Source of the DNA: Pseudoalteromonas sp. HM-SA03 | GTDB taxonomy: Bacteria; Pseudomonadota; Gammaproteobacteria; Enterobacterales; Alteromonadaceae | Length of the DNA stretch: 64,000 bases | Direction of reading: 5' to 3' | NCBI RefSeq assembly: GCF_002289345.1 | Contig: NZ_NSDG01000065.1 | Coordinates: forward strand, 27,747 to 91,746 | In this document: positions 1 to 8,739 of the stretch, piece after piece | Position numbering within the stretch: position 1 is the stretch's first letter | Layout: every line of letters begins with the position of its first letter | Notes under the pieces: model-generated | Databases searched by the model: none | Told to the model about the DNA's origin: nothing | What the model saw: only the letters and a program-made list of their open reading frames with translations | Program-made: the position numbers and the translations under genes

Positions 1-1
1 G

Positions 2-1006
2 GGCGTTGTCGCCCAGCTGCACAATCAGCTGAATGCTATATCCGATATGCTACAAAATGAAAAAACCGATGAAGATATGCAATCTTTCCTCGTTGCTGAA
101 CTGATCAGTGTGTTAAATACCCCGATACTTATTTTCGACCAGCGTATGCAACTGTGCTTTGGCAATGACGCCTGCTTTCAACTATTTCAAAGGCCATGGC
201 AAACCCTACGATATAGCCATCCAGAGGCGATAGGGTTAACTCCTTCTCCACAGTGGCATTTTATCGATGTACAGAACAATAAGCGCTGGCAAGTGAGGCA
301 CAGCACCTTTACTCAGCAGAGTCAGTCATATCACCTTGTCGTCTGTATCGATATTCAGCAAGCACTACGCGATCAGGAGCTTCAAGCTTGGCAACGCTTG
401 ATCCGAGTGATTAGCCATGAAATAAGAAATTCCCTCACCCCAGTGTCCGCCATACTGGAACGCCTACAAACTCGCGCAAAAGACCCAAGGGATCACGAAG
501 CATTTAATATCGTACTTGAGCGGTGCTTCCATTTGCAGGACTTTATCCATAAGTACAGCCAGCTCAACCAACCAATAAAAGTAGAGATAAAACGTTTGTC
601 GGGGTTAGAAGTGAGCAAAACCGTTCAAGGCCTTTTCACAGATGTAGCGTGGCAAATTGAACTTTCTCCGGTCTACTTCCATGTTGACCCAACCCTATTT
701 AATCAAGTACTAATCAATATCATCAAGAACGCCATAGAAGCGAGCCCCGCGGGCTCTGTGCTTACACTGAAGCTATATACCAAAGACAATATTGCTATCT
801 TGGAGGTGCTCGATGAAGGTACCGGCGTTGCCAACCAAGATAACTTATTTGTGCCATTTTACTCCACCAAGCAAACGGGGGAAGGTATTGGCCTTTACCT
901 TAGCCGCTATTTTGTCGAGCAAATGTCTGGTTCCATTAGCCTAAGCAATCGTCAGGATAAACAGGGCGCGGTTTGCCAACTCGCCTTTCCTGTGCCACTT
1001 AACTGA
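2..1006 (+). CDS. NtrY-like sensor histidine kinase, 5' end outside window
   Basis: C-terminal part of a sensor kinase that would autophosphorylate and signal to a response regulator. The frame is open to the window edge, so the gene starts upstream; the first in-window ATG (nt 47) is not convincing as a start. A PAS-like region precedes the H-box (HEIRNS, near nt 415), followed by the N-box (NIIKNAIEA), G1 (DEGTG) and G2 (GEGIGL), all intact. The HEIRNSLTP form is typical of NtrY/NtrB-type kinases, which pair with sigma-54 activators. A sigma-54 promoter lies just downstream in front of the ABC export operon, so the partner is probably an NtrC-type regulator upstream of the window. That link is inference; the kinase assignment is secure. 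Confidence 0.9.
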   Translation, partial: GVVAQLHNQLNAISDMLQNEKTDEDMQSFLVAELISVLNTPILIFDQRMQLCFGNDACFQLFQRPWQTLRYSHPEAIGLTPSPQWHFIDVQNNKRWQVRHSTFTQQSQSYHLVVCIDIQQALRDQELQAWQRLIRVISHEIRNSLTPVSAILERLQTRAKDPRDHEAFNIVLERCFHLQDFIHKYSQLNQPIKVEIKRLSGLEVSKTVQGLFTDVAWQIELSPVYFHVDPTLFNQVLINIIKNAIEASPAGSVLTLKLYTKDNIAILEVLDEGTGVANQDNLFVPFYSTKQTGEGIGLYLSRYFVEQMSGSISLSNRQDKQGAVCQLAFPVPLN

Positions 1007-1040
1007 CCCTATATGCTCAGTCCAGTTTTTGAATTCTCAC

Positions 1041-1054
1041 GTCCACAATCGGAC
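1041..1054. promoter_or_regulatory. Possible activator-binding dyad upstream of export operon
   Basis: Short inverted repeat GTCC-N6-GGAC centred about 87 bp upstream of the start point implied by the sigma-54 promoter at 1107. That is a usual distance for an enhancer-binding activator. The arms are only 4 bp, so this could be chance; it is listed because of its position. Confidence 0.3.
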
Positions 1055-1106
1055 CTTTCGGTAAAACAAAAACATTAAATTTAAATAAAAACAATAGGAT
1101 AAAATT

Positions 1107-1122
1107 TGGCATATCGTTTGCT
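1107..1122 (+). promoter_or_regulatory. Sigma-54 promoter of the HlyD/ABC export operon
   Basis: TGGCAT-N5-TTGCT matches the sigma-54 consensus TGGCAC-N5-TTGCA at all but two positions and keeps the diagnostic GG-N10-GC spacing. Transcription would start near nt 1134, about 22 bp before the adaptor gene. Confidence 0.75.
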
Positions 1123-1155
1123 CTCATTGGTTAACCGATTAAAGCAAGGTAACTG

Positions 1156-2406
1156 ATGATGGACGTAATAAAACAAAAACAAGCAAAGCCGCTACACAAG
1201 CTAGGACTTGTAATCGCAATCCCCCTAGTGCTGATATTCGCTTGGCTTAGCCTTAAGCTATTCTCAACATCGGACGAGTTCAAATTACCAAGACAAGCCA
1301 TCATTGTTGGACAAGTTAAGCAAGGTGATTTAGATGTTAGCGTTGACGGCTATGGTGTGCTTCGCTCTAATAAACAAAAACTGATCACCACACAAGACCC
1401 GGCTACCGTCTATGAAATCTTAGTACGCCCCGGTGGTGAAGTTCAGCCTGATACCATCATTTTGAAGATGCAAGACCCTGATCTCTTACAGCAATTAGAA
1501 AGTGCTGAAATGGAGCTGAACCGTCAACAAGCAAACTTTCGCAGACAAAAGCTCGCAAACCAGCGCGAGTTATTACTGGAAGTCGCCACTCTTGCCGAAC
1601 TTACCAGTGAGCATCAATCGCTAGTCATGCGTCGAGAAGCTCAGCAAACCCTCAGAGACCAAGGTGTCGTTCCCGCCATCGATGTAAAAACCGCAGAGCT
1701 TGAAGAGCAGCAACTGTCAGAAAGAGTACAGCTACAGCAACAACGTATAGAACAGCTAAAGCTATTACATTCAGAAGATTTAACCATCTCGCAAGAATTG
1801 ATCAACCAAGCTCAGTCTCTTTTCGCCCGGTTAAAAGAAAGAGAAGCGAAACTAACAGTCCGAGCAGGTACAGAAGGTGTGTTGCAACGGCTTGCAGTTG
1901 AACTTGGACAAAGTGTTGTAGCTGGCCAAGAACTTGCTCAAGTTGGCAGCACTAACGACCTTCAAGCGCTGGTCAGAGTATCTCAGTCTAAGGCAGAACA
2001 AATTCAGGTAGGTCAATTTGCTATGGTCAATACACGCCGCGAACAAGTCCCTGCAAAAGTCACAAGGATCAGCCCGCAAGTACAAGAAGGTACCATTGAA
2101 GTCGAGCTCACTTTTGTCAATGGCGTACCTGATTCTGCGCGCCCCGAACTTAACGTAGATGCGCAAATTAGCACACATCAGTTGAAGAACGCACTGTATG
2201 TTGAGCGTCCAAGTAACACCCAATCACACAGCCAGCAAACGCTCTTTGTGTTAAACAATGACATCGCAACCCCTCAAATAGTGTCGTTTGGTATTGATGC
2301 AGGAAAATTCTTGCAAATTGAAAGCGGTGTCACCCCAAATCAGCAAATCATACTCTCTGATACAAGTACTTATAAAAACGCTAAACAAGTACGGATCATT
2401 CAATAA
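1156..2406 (+). CDS. HlyD/MacA-family periplasmic adaptor of ABC exporter
   Basis: Membrane-fusion protein linking an inner-membrane ABC exporter to the outer membrane. One N-terminal transmembrane segment (about residues 17-35) is followed by a lipoyl/barrel-sandwich half around residues 60-110, a long Gln/Glu/Leu-rich coiled coil (about 112-235), and the second half plus beta-barrel to residue about 400. The length (416 aa) fits the family. Two ATGs in tandem (1156, 1159) follow AAGG at 1146-1149; the second has the better spacing. It is first in an operon with the ATPase (23 bp gap) and the permease. The substrate cannot be told from sequence. Confidence 0.9.
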   Translation: MMDVIKQKQAKPLHKLGLVIAIPLVLIFAWLSLKLFSTSDEFKLPRQAIIVGQVKQGDLDVSVDGYGVLRSNKQKLITTQDPATVYEILVRPGGEVQPDTIILKMQDPDLLQQLESAEMELNRQQANFRRQKLANQRELLLEVATLAELTSEHQSLVMRREAQQTLRDQGVVPAIDVKTAELEEQQLSERVQLQQQRIEQLKLLHSEDLTISQELINQAQSLFARLKEREAKLTVRAGTEGVLQRLAVELGQSVVAGQELAQVGSTNDLQALVRVSQSKAEQIQVGQFAMVNTRREQVPAKVTRISPQVQEGTIEVELTFVNGVPDSARPELNVDAQISTHQLKNALYVERPSNTQSHSQQTLFVLNNDIATPQIVSFGIDAGKFLQIESGVTPNQQIILSDTSTYKNAKQVRIIQ

Positions 2407-2429
2407 TAAATCATCATTAGGATACGATT

Positions 2430-3152
2430 ATGAAAGAAACTATTTTAACCATGTCAGGGATCACCAAAGTTTTTAGTACCGAAGAAATGGAAACTCATGC
2501 ATTGCGTGGGATTGACTTGGAAATATATAAGGGTGATTTCGTGTCAATTTGTGGCCCTTCTGGGTGTGGTAAATCTACCCTGCTGTCAATTCTTGGTCTG
2601 TTAGACATGCCTACAGATGGTAGCTATAAAATTGAAGATCTTGAGGTTAGCCAATTAACTTTAGCGGCGGCTGCACATATTCGAAACGAAAAAATTGGCT
2701 TTATCTTTCAGTCATTCAACTTAATTGATGAACTGACAGTATACGATAATATCGCGCTGCCATTGCGTTATCGTAAAACCCCGATGAGCAATGCCGATAT
2801 TGATCACGCTGTAATGAGCTGTCTGACAAAAGTAGATATGGCACACCGCGCAAAACATCGCCCAAACCAGCTTTCAGGTGGGCAACAACAAAGGATTGCT
2901 ATTGCCCGCGCACTCGTCGGCAACCCCGCATTACTGCTTGTTGACGAACCTACCGGTAACCTTGACTCAAAAAATGGTGATGCCGTTATGGACATGTTGA
3001 AAACGCTAAACCTAGAAGGGACGACATTATGTATGGTGACGCACGATCCTAGATATGCCGATATGGCGACACGCAAGCTGCACCTTCTAGATGGCAAAAT
3101 ACTGGCCCCCCAAACACACACTAACGCCAACGCAGTCATTGACACGTTTTAG
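2430..3152 (+). CDS. ABC transporter ATP-binding protein, LolD/MacB type
   Basis: ATPase subunit that powers the FtsX-type permease encoded next. Visible motifs are Walker A (GPSGCGKST, about residues 41-49), Q-loop (FIFQSFNL), signature (LSGGQQQR), Walker B plus D-loop (LLLVDEPTGNLD) and the H-loop (VTHD). The length of 240 aa is normal. AGGA lies 7 bp before the ATG. Its position between the adaptor and the permease points to a tripartite MacAB-like export system, probably under sigma-54 control with its neighbours. Confidence 0.93.
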   Translation: MKETILTMSGITKVFSTEEMETHALRGIDLEIYKGDFVSICGPSGCGKSTLLSILGLLDMPTDGSYKIEDLEVSQLTLAAAAHIRNEKIGFIFQSFNLIDELTVYDNIALPLRYRKTPMSNADIDHAVMSCLTKVDMAHRAKHRPNQLSGGQQQRIAIARALVGNPALLLVDEPTGNLDSKNGDAVMDMLKTLNLEGTTLCMVTHDPRYADMATRKLHLLDGKILAPQTHTNANAVIDTF

Positions 3153-3178
3153 CCCATGATGGAAGCGAGGAAAGTAAT

Positions 3179-5635
3179 ATGCTTGTCAAAGACATCCGTG
3201 CCTGCCTGTACTCTCTGAGTAAAGTAAAGGTATTTACCATCACGATTATCTCTACGCTAGCGCTCACATTAGGTACGCTCGTGGCAATGTTTAATTTAAA
3301 CTTTACTATTCTCTCTGCGTCGTTGCCTTACCCCAATGCAGAGCAGCTTTACGTTTCAAAAGCAGTGCACTATATCAAGGATAGAGTGGAGTTTGATGAT
3401 TTCACTCCGATACCTATGCTGCTTGAGATCTATGAAAATGAAAAGACGCCGGAGTCACAAACCGCCTTATTTGGCTATTCCGAAGAGGTGATTAGAAGTA
3501 AAGTTGAAACGCCACAAGTCAATACTACTTATATCACCCCTGAATTTATGCCAATGCTTGGATTTACTTTTCACTTAGGTCGTGGACCGAGCGCAGACGA
3601 AGGCCTTAATTCAATGCAGCCAATCGCGGTATTGTCCTATCAAGCTTGGCAAAAATACTATGGTCAAGCAGCCGATATCGTTGGTCAATCGATTCAAATA
3701 GACCAAGTGAACTTTAAAGTTATTGGTGTGCTATCAGAACAAAATCGTGAACCTGAAATGCTTACTCCGGGCCGTCTGACTGACGTATGGTTGCCTTGGG
3801 ATTATTATTCATTCCAACGCCGCGATGCTCAGCACTGGGGGATCACCGGTCCTAATCGACACGTGTTGATTAAAAAAGCGGGGGCGGTAGACATTCCCAC
3901 TATCAACCACCAGCTATCCACGCATTACAATAGCCGTTTTAAAACCCAAACAGCTAGCTCTTCTTTCTTTGATGATATGACCATTACGTTGGAGCTGTTA
4001 CCGCTGCGAGAAAAAATCCACGGTGATAGTGCCAGCAAAACTATTTGGCTACTTTTAGGCGCACTTTGCCTGCTACTCATTGCTTGTGCCAACATTGCTA
4101 ACCTTATTCTAGCCAGAGCGGTAAATCAGCAACGTGATATGGCTATCAAGGCTGCATTAGGCGCTGGACGCGGCCACTTATCTCGGGGCATATTTATCGA
4201 GCTCTTAATCCTCACAAGCTGCGCCGCAATGTTTTCCTTCGCGGTGAGTGAATTATGCTACTACTTACTTAGGCTGGTGGCTGCTGATAACCTACCAGGC
4301 GTACTCAACCTCAGCACAAATTTCATCACGGTTGCCTTGTGCTTAATTCTTGCCGTGTTATTAGCATCGCTCGGTGCATGGCTCGTGAGCAAACGCATTA
4401 ACTTTAAGCAACTCAATAGCCAACTCCAAAGCAGCGGAAAAGGCACCGGGCTCCAAATCAAAACAGAAACCCGGAAAGCCTTAATTTTTAGCCAGCTATT
4501 TCTAGCCAGCCTATTATTACTCGCTTGTTCGCAAACTTTTATCAATGCATGGGGATTACTCAGCCAATCACCTAATTTCTCAACCTCTGAACGCTATGAG
4601 GTTGAACTCAACCAACTTGTAGAGCAACGTCCAGCCCGTGAACAAAGAGATGCATTTTATGCCGAGCGCAGACAACAATTACTAGATGTTACCGCTGCGC
4701 TCAAACAAAACCCACAATTCAAAGCGGTCAGCTTAACTACTGGCACACCGATTGAATTTGGGCTCAGTACGTTTCTTGCAACTGATTCAGGATTCCAGGC
4801 GCAGTATTCAGTGTCTGGTAACATCGTTGATGAATCTTACCTGCCACTGATGGAGATTAGTCTGCTACAAGGCCGCAATTTCACCACTGAAGAAGTGAAT
4901 AGCCAATCAGCTGTGCTTATTGTTAATCAAGCCTTTGCAGAACAACTTGCGCCACAAGGAGACGCTATAGGTAAACGCTTTTATTGGCTCAATGGCCGTC
5001 GCCATATTCAGTATGAAATCATCGGTATTAGTGAAAATTTAGCCATTCCAGATAAGCCTGATACCGCTCGTATGTGGGCTGTGGACAGACTGTCAGCCTA
5101 TACACCAGCGTTTATTATTCAAACGCACACAGGGCAGCAGATACTTCCCCAATCCATAAACCAAACCATGGCGCAAATATCTAAACGCTGGCGCGTTGCT
5201 GAAATTCAACCTTTGTCTCAACAGCTATCTAACTCGCTTGCAATTCACCAAGTTGCAGGTTGGGCTGCGCTATCTCTGGCAACCATCACCTTACTGATCG
5301 CACTAATTGGCATATATGGCGTACTCAATTACGGTGTTTCTATGCGTCGCTATGAACTCGGAGTGCGTATGGCAATTGGTGCGTCGCCAAAAAGTATTGT
5401 ACTTGGATTACTAGGAGAAAATACCAAAGTGATCTTTACGGCTCTAGGATGTGCGACATTTGCAACCGTTGCAGCGATGGCTTGGCTGGCAAACTCGGAG
5501 GTCATGTTTAGTGTCTCCCTGCTTGGATTCGTATTGCCGCTGTCACTTATCATCGGAATTACCGCTGCAACAACTGTATTAGCCGCCAGCGGGGTTATTA
5601 CTAAGCCCGCATTATACTCATTGAGAAGTAACTAG
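3179..5635 (+). CDS. ABC transporter permease, duplicated FtsX/MacB_PCD type
   Basis: Membrane subunit of the export system. At 818 aa it is about twice the length of a single MacB-type permease and shows two tandem units. Each has a MacB-like periplasmic core domain and FtsX-type helices: one N-terminal helix (about residues 17-45), a helix group around 285-410, another helix near 430-455, and a final group near 695-815. Duplicated permeases of this kind (ADOP-like) need only one membrane protein plus the ATPase. GAGG lies about 8 bp before the ATG. The conserved family sequence IANLILARA sits after the first group's first helix. The transported compound is unknown; antimicrobial or lipid export is possible. 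Confidence 0.88.
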   Translation: MLVKDIRACLYSLSKVKVFTITIISTLALTLGTLVAMFNLNFTILSASLPYPNAEQLYVSKAVHYIKDRVEFDDFTPIPMLLEIYENEKTPESQTALFGYSEEVIRSKVETPQVNTTYITPEFMPMLGFTFHLGRGPSADEGLNSMQPIAVLSYQAWQKYYGQAADIVGQSIQIDQVNFKVIGVLSEQNREPEMLTPGRLTDVWLPWDYYSFQRRDAQHWGITGPNRHVLIKKAGAVDIPTINHQLSTHYNSRFKTQTASSSFFDDMTITLELLPLREKIHGDSASKTIWLLLGALCLLLIACANIANLILARAVNQQRDMAIKAALGAGRGHLSRGIFIELLILTSCAAMFSFAVSELCYYLLRLVAADNLPGVLNLSTNFITVALCLILAVLLASLGAWLVSKRINFKQLNSQLQSSGKGTGLQIKTETRKALIFSQLFLASLLLLACSQTFINAWGLLSQSPNFSTSERYEVELNQLVEQRPAREQRDAFYAERRQQLLDVTAALKQNPQFKAVSLTTGTPIEFGLSTFLATDSGFQAQYSVSGNIVDESYLPLMEISLLQGRNFTTEEVNSQSAVLIVNQAFAEQLAPQGDAIGKRFYWLNGRRHIQYEIIGISENLAIPDKPDTARMWAVDRLSAYTPAFIIQTHTGQQILPQSINQTMAQISKRWRVAEIQPLSQQLSNSLAIHQVAGWAALSLATITLLIALIGIYGVLNYGVSMRRYELGVRMAIGASPKSIVLGLLGENTKVIFTALGCATFATVAAMAWLANSEVMFSVSLLGFVLPLSLIIGITAATTVLAASGVITKPALYSLRSN

Positions 5636-5663
5636 CCTGAGCCTCGATAAAATCAACTCCCTG

Positions 5664-5700
5664 AAGGCAGGGTGCCTCCCTCAAGGTGCCTTGCTTTTTA
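5664..5700 (+). terminator. Probable terminator after the export operon
   Basis: Arms AAGGCA and TGCCTT with a smaller GGG/CCC pairing inside, followed by GCTTTTTATT, about 29 bp after the permease stop codon. The stem is imperfect. Confidence 0.5.
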
Positions 5701-5824
5701 TTAAAACTACTACCCCGTCTCCAGCTATCGGATTAAATTAATTTTTGCTTTGTTGCACTTCATAATCTATACCAATACTCCAAACACTTACTCGAAGATA
5801 AAGTGACTATCACAGGGAATCGCT

Positions 5825-5841
5825 TGCACCAATATTGCGCA
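5825..5841. promoter_or_regulatory. NtrC enhancer site 1 of glnA
   Basis: 17-bp dyad with half sites TGCACC and TGCGCA, close to the NtrC consensus TGCACC-N5-GGTGCA. It is centred about 131 bp upstream of the start point implied by the sigma-54 promoter. The paired site lies 34 bp further downstream, much like the two strong NtrC sites of Escherichia coli glnAp2. Confidence 0.75.
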
Positions 5842-5858
5842 CCATCATGAAACATTTA

Positions 5859-5875
5859 CGCACCAAATTAGTGCA
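5859..5875. promoter_or_regulatory. NtrC enhancer site 2 of glnA
   Basis: 17-bp dyad CGCACC-N5-AGTGCA, one of the better matches to the NtrC consensus in the window. It is centred about 97 bp upstream of the inferred start point. Together with site 1 it forms a two-dimer enhancer for sigma-54-dependent glnA transcription. Confidence 0.8.
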
Positions 5876-5937
5876 ACAAGCTAATCCTTAAATTTCCCAA
5901 AAGTTAAAAATCAATATTTATCAAAAACTTAAAAACA

Positions 5938-5953
5938 TGGCACAGATCAAGCT
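5938..5953 (+). promoter_or_regulatory. Sigma-54 promoter of glnA
   Basis: TGGCACAGATCAAGCT keeps GG-N10-GC. Its first ten bases are the same as I recall for Escherichia coli glnAp2. Transcription would start near nt 5964, leaving a leader of about 49 nt before the glnA ATG. Confidence 0.85.
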
Positions 5954-6012
5954 TACTTGTGTGCAATTGCAGTACATTGCAGCAAAAAATAACCCAACGA
6001 GTCGGAGGACAC

Positions 6013-7419
6013 ATGTCACAATCGGTTTTAGATTTTATTAAAGAGCACGACGTAAAATTTGTCGATTTACGTTTCACAGATACAAAAGGTAAAGAACAAC
6101 ACGTATCGATCCCACATCATCAAGCCGATGAAGACTTCTTTGAAGACGGCAAAATGTTTGACGGCTCATCTATCGCTGGTTGGAAAGGCATCAACGAATC
6201 TGACATGGTACTTATGCCTGACGCAGAAAGTGTCAAGCTAGACCCATTCGCAGAAGAAACAACACTTATCGTTCGTTGTGACGTGGTTGAACCAAACACA
6301 CACCAAGGTTACGAGCGTGACCCACGTTCAGTAGCTAAACGCGCTGAAGAGTTCATGCGTTCAACGGGTATTGCAGACACCGTATTATTCGGTCCAGAGC
6401 CAGAGTTTTTCTTGTTTGACGATGTTAAGTACAAAACTGATATGTCTGGTTCAATGTACAAAATCGATTCAGAAGAAGCGTCTTGGAACTCAGACAAAGA
6501 CTACGAAGGTGGTAACACAGGTCACCGTCCTGGCGTAAAAGGTGGTTACTTCCCAGTAGCACCGGTAGATTCGTCTAATGACTGGCGTGCAGCTACTTGT
6601 TTAGTACTTGAAGAGATGGGCCACGTTGTTGAAGCACACCACCACGAAGTAGCAACTGCTGGTCAAAATGAGATTGCGACTCGCTTTAATACTATGGTAA
6701 CTAAAGCAGACGAAATCCAAGAGATGAAATACGTTATCCACAACATGGCGCACCTATACGGTAAAACAGCAACCTTTATGCCTAAGCCAATCGTTGGTGA
6801 TAACGGCTCAGGTATGCACTGCCACCAATCACTTGCTAAAGACGGCAAAAACATCTTCGCAGGCGACAAGTACGGCGGTCTATCTGAAGAAGCGCTTTAC
6901 TACATTGGTGGTATCATTAAGCATGCTAAAGCAATCAATGCATTCACTAACCCAGCAACAAACTCTTATAAACGTCTAGTACCAGGGTTTGAAGCGCCAG
7001 TTATGCTTGCATACTCAGCACGTAACCGCTCAGCATCAATCCGAATCCCTGTGATCCCATCAGAGAAAGGTCGTCGTATCGAAGTACGCTTCCCAGATCC
7101 TGCGGCTAATCCATACCTAGCTTTCGCAGCGCAGTTGATGGCGGGTCTTGACGGTATCCGCAACAAGATCCACCCTGGCGATGCAATGGACAAAGATTTA
7201 TACGACCTACCAGCAGAAGAAGCAGCAGAAATCCCAACGGTTGCAGCATCACTTGATGAGGCCCTTGCTTCTCTAGATGCTGACCGCGAGTTCTTAACTC
7301 AAGGTGGCGTATTCACTGACGACCTAATCGACGCGTACATCACACTTAAGTCGAAAGAAGTTGAAAAATTAAACATGACAACTCATCCAGTTGAGTTCGA
7401 AATGTACTACAGCGTTTAA
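6013..7419 (+). CDS. glnA: Glutamine synthetase type I
   Basis: Makes glutamine from glutamate, ammonia and ATP in the cytosol, the main ammonia-assimilating step under nitrogen limitation. The chosen start ([10 protein letters not shown], 468 aa) matches the family length and has GGAGG at 6004-6008; the reading frame extends upstream but has no support there. Visible motifs: FDGSSIAGW near residue 50, the metal-site block FFLFDD and GPEPEFF near 130, the [10 protein letters not shown] block near 265, and the adenylylation loop [10 protein letters not shown] with its Tyr near residue 398. That Tyr implies control by GlnE adenylylation. Transcription is almost certainly NtrC/sigma-54 dependent from the sites upstream. 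A strong terminator follows. Confidence 0.98.
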   Translation: MSQSVLDFIKEHDVKFVDLRFTDTKGKEQHVSIPHHQADEDFFEDGKMFDGSSIAGWKGINESDMVLMPDAESVKLDPFAEETTLIVRCDVVEPNTHQGYERDPRSVAKRAEEFMRSTGIADTVLFGPEPEFFLFDDVKYKTDMSGSMYKIDSEEASWNSDKDYEGGNTGHRPGVKGGYFPVAPVDSSNDWRAATCLVLEEMGHVVEAHHHEVATAGQNEIATRFNTMVTKADEIQEMKYVIHNMAHLYGKTATFMPKPIVGDNGSGMHCHQSLAKDGKNIFAGDKYGGLSEEALYYIGGIIKHAKAINAFTNPATNSYKRLVPGFEAPVMLAYSARNRSASIRIPVIPSEKGRRIEVRFPDPAANPYLAFAAQLMAGLDGIRNKIHPGDAMDKDLYDLPAEEAAEIPTVAASLDEALASLDADREFLTQGGVFTDDLIDAYITLKSKEVEKLNMTTHPVEFEMYYSV

Positions 7420-7514
7420 TCGCTAGCAGACTACTACGCTCAGTACCGCAGTATTGAGCTTGTAGAGCCAAAACTCATTATGCGTTTCTGGCACTCTTAA
7501 TCATATGTGTTCTC

Positions 7515-7538
7515 AAGCCCGTTTTTACGGGCTTTTTT
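7515..7538 (+). terminator. Rho-independent terminator of glnA
   Basis: AAGCCCG and CGGGCTT arms with a 6-nt loop, followed by a run of T residues. It separates glnA from the DUF4124 gene. Confidence 0.9.
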
Positions 7539-7664
7539 AATGCAATTCAAGAGGTTAAATAAAGTCTATTTTATGTTGTCATTATGGGAATTATTCATTT
7601 CTAACTCGCAATTCCAACTGCTCTATACTACAGTATGAACAGTAGTTTACTGTGGAGAGTTGTG

Positions 7665-8192
7665 GTGCGTCAGTGGTTTCTTATAATGTCGGTTAGCATG
7701 ACGCTAGCCCTAACAAGCATTGATGCTGCAGCTGAGTCCAATCCAAAAATCTATCGCTGGAAAGACAAAAACGGTCATTGGGTCTATTCGGATGTACCGC
7801 AACCTGGCTCGAAAGAAGTCAAACTCAATGCCAGCGCCTTAACCATGCCAAGTGTTGATACTAAAATTCTCGAACAAACGGATACAACACCAACTATCCA
7901 ATATACAGCTAAAATCACTTCTCCTGAGCATGAACAAACAATCCGCGACAATAGTGGCAGCGTATACGTGACGGGCACAGTAGAACCAAGATTTACCCAA
8001 GGGTTGAGTGTCCAACTGTTTCTCGACGGTGTAGCGACAGGTCCAAAACAAACGAATACCCAGTTCGCTTTACGTGGCATCAATCGCGGCGAACATTCTT
8101 TGGTTATCAAAGTGTTTAACCAAAAGGGAACCTTAGTTGCCCAAAGCGATATCCATAAATTCTTTTTGCACCGAAATACCGCAAATAATTAA
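7665..8192 (+). CDS. DUF4124-domain exported protein
   Basis: Small secreted or periplasmic protein of unknown function that is often found between glnA and ntrB in marine gammaproteobacteria. A signal peptide ends near AAAES; the DUF4124 signature follows (IYRWKDKNGHWVYSD), then a C-terminal beta-rich region resembling an Ig-like fold (about residues 85-170 of this start). The GTG at 7665 is preferred because GGAGAG lies 5 bp upstream. The ATG at 7635 is in frame but lacks a ribosome-binding site and would add 10 residues. The conserved position suggests a link to nitrogen metabolism or only a stable gene order; nothing in the sequence decides it. Confidence 0.85.
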   Translation: MRQWFLIMSVSMTLALTSIDAAAESNPKIYRWKDKNGHWVYSDVPQPGSKEVKLNASALTMPSVDTKILEQTDTTPTIQYTAKITSPEHEQTIRDNSGSVYVTGTVEPRFTQGLSVQLFLDGVATGPKQTNTQFALRGINRGEHSLVIKVFNQKGTLVAQSDIHKFFLHRNTANN

Positions 8193-8203
8193 TGGTTTAT
8201 TTC

Positions 8204-8575
8204 CTACTTACACTGGCTTTCAACTAATAATTGTAAACACGCCATGCTTATCCCCTCTGGTATTAGAGAGGCTGAATTTGACAACTCATGATGGTCAATC
8301 CACAACCTTTGCTCACCCACCTGGACTTGATAGTAGACTTCAGCCTTTGTGTGCAGTAAATATTTATCTCGCCAGTTAGGTTGAACAACCCGCATCACAC
8401 CTGTAAGGGTGGTTTTCTCGCCATTCGTCGCTCGATGTAAATTAGCGGTGTGAGGAGGGAAGCAGCCTGTATACTCGGTAACATACCTAGTGCCTTGAAA
8501 GTCACAACCGCTCATACAAATAGCGATAAAAAGGCTCCCCCCGCAAGCACAAGCTAGATGTATTTTTTGACACAA
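8204..8575 (-). CDS. Possible small lipoprotein, unrecognised
   Basis: A 123-codon frame on the strand opposite to its neighbours, filling an otherwise empty 550-bp gap. Its start looks like a lipoprotein signal: a hydrophobic stretch followed by CMSGC, which fits a lipobox. Against it: the only upstream start is a TTG with a poor ribosome-binding site, and no family is recognised. The rest of the protein is soluble and mixed, without clear motifs. If real it would be an outer-membrane or inner-membrane lipoprotein transcribed convergently with the DUF4124 gene. Confidence 0.4.
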   Translation of the reverse strand: MCQKIHLACACGGSLFIAICMSGCDFQGTRYVTEYTGCFPPHTANLHRATNGEKTTLTGVMRVVQPNWRDKYLLHTKAEVYYQVQVGEQRLWIDHHELSNSASLIPEGISMACLQLLVESQCK

Positions 8576-8710
8576 AGCACTAATAATCTCGGCACCTTAA
8601 AGTTGGCATGCTTTATTAATAACAAGTTTAGGATACGAGTTCGAAAACCCCTAGTTTCTGAGCTCAGGTAATAATTTAATCCAATGGATGCAAAGCTATG
8701 CTATTCTCAT

Positions 8711-8727
8711 TGCACCACATTGGTGCA
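8711..8727. promoter_or_regulatory. NtrC operator in front of ntrB
   Basis: TGCACCACATTGGTGCA is a near-perfect 17-bp palindrome matching the NtrC consensus. It ends 12 bp before the ntrB ATG and no sigma-54 promoter is visible next to it. In enteric bacteria a site at this place (glnL operator) mediates repression of ntrBC by NtrC; the same role is inferred here. Confidence 0.85.
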
Positions 8728-8739
8728 CGGTGAACATAA

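Noticed and set aside
5959-6012. Extended N-terminus of glutamine synthetase
   Set aside because: The upstream in-frame codons lie within the leader after the sigma-54 promoter, lack a ribosome-binding site, and are absent from the family; the ATG at 6013 has GGAGG.
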